A DNA stretch of 6,283 bases from an uncultured Clostridia bacterium (lineage in GTDB: Bacteria > Bacillota > Clostridia > Oscillospirales > Acutalibacteraceae): contig CANQIG010000122.1 of the NCBI GenBank assembly GCA_947623765.1, positions 1 through 6,283 of the forward strand. The letters are read 5' to 3'. The notes under the pieces are model-generated. The model saw only the letters and a list, made by a program, of their open reading frames with translations, was not told where the DNA came from and did no database searches. Both the position numbers and the translations under genes were made by a program. Position 1 is the first letter of the stretch. The number at the start of each line of letters is the position of its first letter. Below, piece by piece: positions 5,911-6,283 of this stretch.

Positions 5911-6027
5911 TTGCGCCGGACGCTCCCGATGCGGCGGGAATATTGCAAGCTCACGAACAAATACTTCGACGGCGTGGCACTTGCGGACCTGCTCGGCGCG
6001 GAGACGCCTGACGAAGCGAAGGGATAA
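5911..6027 (+). CDS. Possible 38-residue mini-ORF: detached Rrf2 C-terminal segment, array unit 2
   Basis: AAGGAG (5898-5903) lies 7 nt before a TTG start at 5911. From it the frame runs open to TAA with the sequence of the regulator's C-terminus. Compared with Rrf2 residues 104-141, Cys105 is replaced by Arg, Trp111 by Arg, Tyr115 by Cys, Asp116 by Lys and Thr126 by Ala. LTNKYFDGV and LADLLGAETPDEAKG are kept. If translated, it would be the Rrf2 dimerisation helix with no DNA-binding domain. Loss of Trp111 and other helix residues argues for decay. It may equally be an untranslated gene fragment. Confidence 0.3.
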   Translation: MRRTLPMRREYCKLTNKYFDGVALADLLGAETPDEAKG

Positions 6028-6031
6028 ATCG

Positions 6032-6058
6032 AAAGGGCCTCCGGCGGGAGGCCCTTTT
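6032..6058 (+). terminator. Repeated terminator, array unit 2
   Basis: An 11-bp stem (6032-6042 with 6047-6057) is fully Watson-Crick paired, with loop GGCG and four T. Confidence 0.8.
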
Positions 6059-6105
6059 CCGCGGGGAAGTGCGGCGCGGATTTGATTGGTTGAAGGAGCT
6101 TCACG

Positions 6106-6222
6106 TTGTGCCGAACGCTCCCGATGTGGCAGGAATATTACGACCTCACAAATAAATACTTCGACGGCGTGACGCTCGCGGATCTGCTCGGCGCGGAGAC
6201 GCCCGGCGAAGCGAAGGGATAA
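6106..6222 (+). CDS. Possible 38-residue mini-ORF: detached Rrf2 C-terminal segment, array unit 3
   Basis: AAGGAG (6093-6098) lies 7 nt before TTG (6106). The frame is open to TAA and nearly equal to Rrf2 residues 105-141: CRTLPMWQEYY, then LTNKYFDGVTLADLLGAET, ending PGEAKG. Only Arg112 to Gln and Asp138 to Gly differ. The cysteine equivalent to Cys105 and the Trp are kept, unlike in unit 2. It is the copy most like the gene and the best candidate for a real small protein, though no promoter is seen directly before it and a terminator separates it from the Rrf2 transcript. Confidence 0.33.
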   Translation: MCRTLPMWQEYYDLTNKYFDGVTLADLLGAETPGEAKG

Positions 6223-6226
6223 ATCG

Positions 6227-6253
6227 AAAGGGCCTCCGGCGGGAGGCCCTTTT
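6227..6253 (+). terminator. Repeated terminator, array unit 3
   Basis: Same hairpin as in unit 2 (6227-6237 with 6242-6252, loop GGCG, four T). The sequence from 6223 to the window end is identical to 6028-6088. Confidence 0.8.
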
Positions 6254-6283
6254 CCGCGGGGAAGTGCGGCGCGGATTTGATTG

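Larger units (their letters stand above)
5522..6283 (+). repeat. Tandem array of ~195-bp units derived from the 3' end of the Rrf2 gene
   Basis: Four head-to-tail units: 5522-5715 (inside and just after the gene), 5716-5910, 5911-6105 and 6106-6283 (cut by the window end). Each holds about 117 nt equivalent to codons 104-141 plus stop, a terminator hairpin, and about 50 nt of spacer ending in a Shine-Dalgarno-like run and TTCACGTTG. The first repeated base lies at codon 104 or 105 of the regulator. Copies differ by substitutions and a few single-base indels, so they are not identical assembly duplicates. The final bases match the unit 2 spacer in mid-spacer, so at least one more unit may follow. 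Confidence 0.93.

Noticed and set aside
5693..6085. Two consecutive + strand frames of about 65 codons (5693-5890, 5891-6085), each spanning one array unit
   Set aside because: They are out of frame with the Rrf2-derived sequence, read through the terminator hairpins, and lack a suitable Shine-Dalgarno before their starts.
5562..6104. A 180-codon open frame on the - strand with an internal 65-residue repeat
   Set aside because: It is the antisense shadow of the 195-bp array. Because 195 is a multiple of three, frames stay open across units. It starts at GTG without a Shine-Dalgarno and its translation is Arg/Pro/Ser-rich with no family likeness.
5522..6283. CRISPR array
   Set aside because: Units are about 195 bp and repeated over their whole length, include coding sequence and a terminator, and have no unique spacers.
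5522..6283. Assembly artefact duplicating one sequence
   Set aside because: The copies differ by many substitutions and some single-base indels, with paired changes in the hairpins. Simple read duplication would give identical copies.

Overview
The window reads as chromosomal DNA of a high-GC member of the Clostridia (Bacillota), probably of the gut Oscillospiraceae type. This is inferred from purine-rich Shine-Dalgarno sites 6-9 nt before every start, sigma-A promoters with TGn-extended -10 boxes, short lipoprotein signal peptides, the lipoprotein families present (DUF4349, OB-like, and a repeat carrying YYDTG and CGTMDG motifs), and a cysteine-bearing Rrf2 regulator. The species cannot be named from sequence alone. 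All credible genes lie on the + strand.

Layout. 1-2222 is a run of envelope genes: the C-terminal part of a DUF4349 membrane protein, a small lipoprotein with two copies of an OB-like domain, and a larger lipoprotein with one OB-like domain plus a recently duplicated 89-residue module. A promoter whose -35 box overlaps that last gene's stop codon drives an NAD-dependent epimerase/dehydratase-family gene (2301-3275), which ends at a strong hairpin. 3333-3660 holds no credible gene and is G-rich on the + strand.

3661-5638 is a sulfur-metabolism unit: a strong promoter, a 23-bp dyad over the predicted transcription start, a leader of about 190 nt with a possible 18-codon upstream ORF and alternative RNA pairings, metY (O-acetylhomoserine sulfhydrylase) and an Rrf2-family regulator with three Cys placed as in Fe-S-binding members. 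The simplest model is that the Rrf2 protein binds the dyad and controls metY and itself according to sulfur or Fe-S status.

The most unusual part is 5522-6283. The last ~38 codons of the Rrf2 gene, its terminator and ~50 nt of spacer are repeated head to tail with a period of 194-195 bp, with one unit in the gene and three more downstream. The array runs off the window end, so its length is unknown. Each copy keeps a perfectly pairable 11-bp terminator stem. Two extra copies keep an open frame for the regulator's C-terminal segment behind a good Shine-Dalgarno and a TTG start, and one is frameshifted. Whether this is a neutral duplication, a serial terminator block or a source of small regulator-derived peptides cannot be settled from the sequence.
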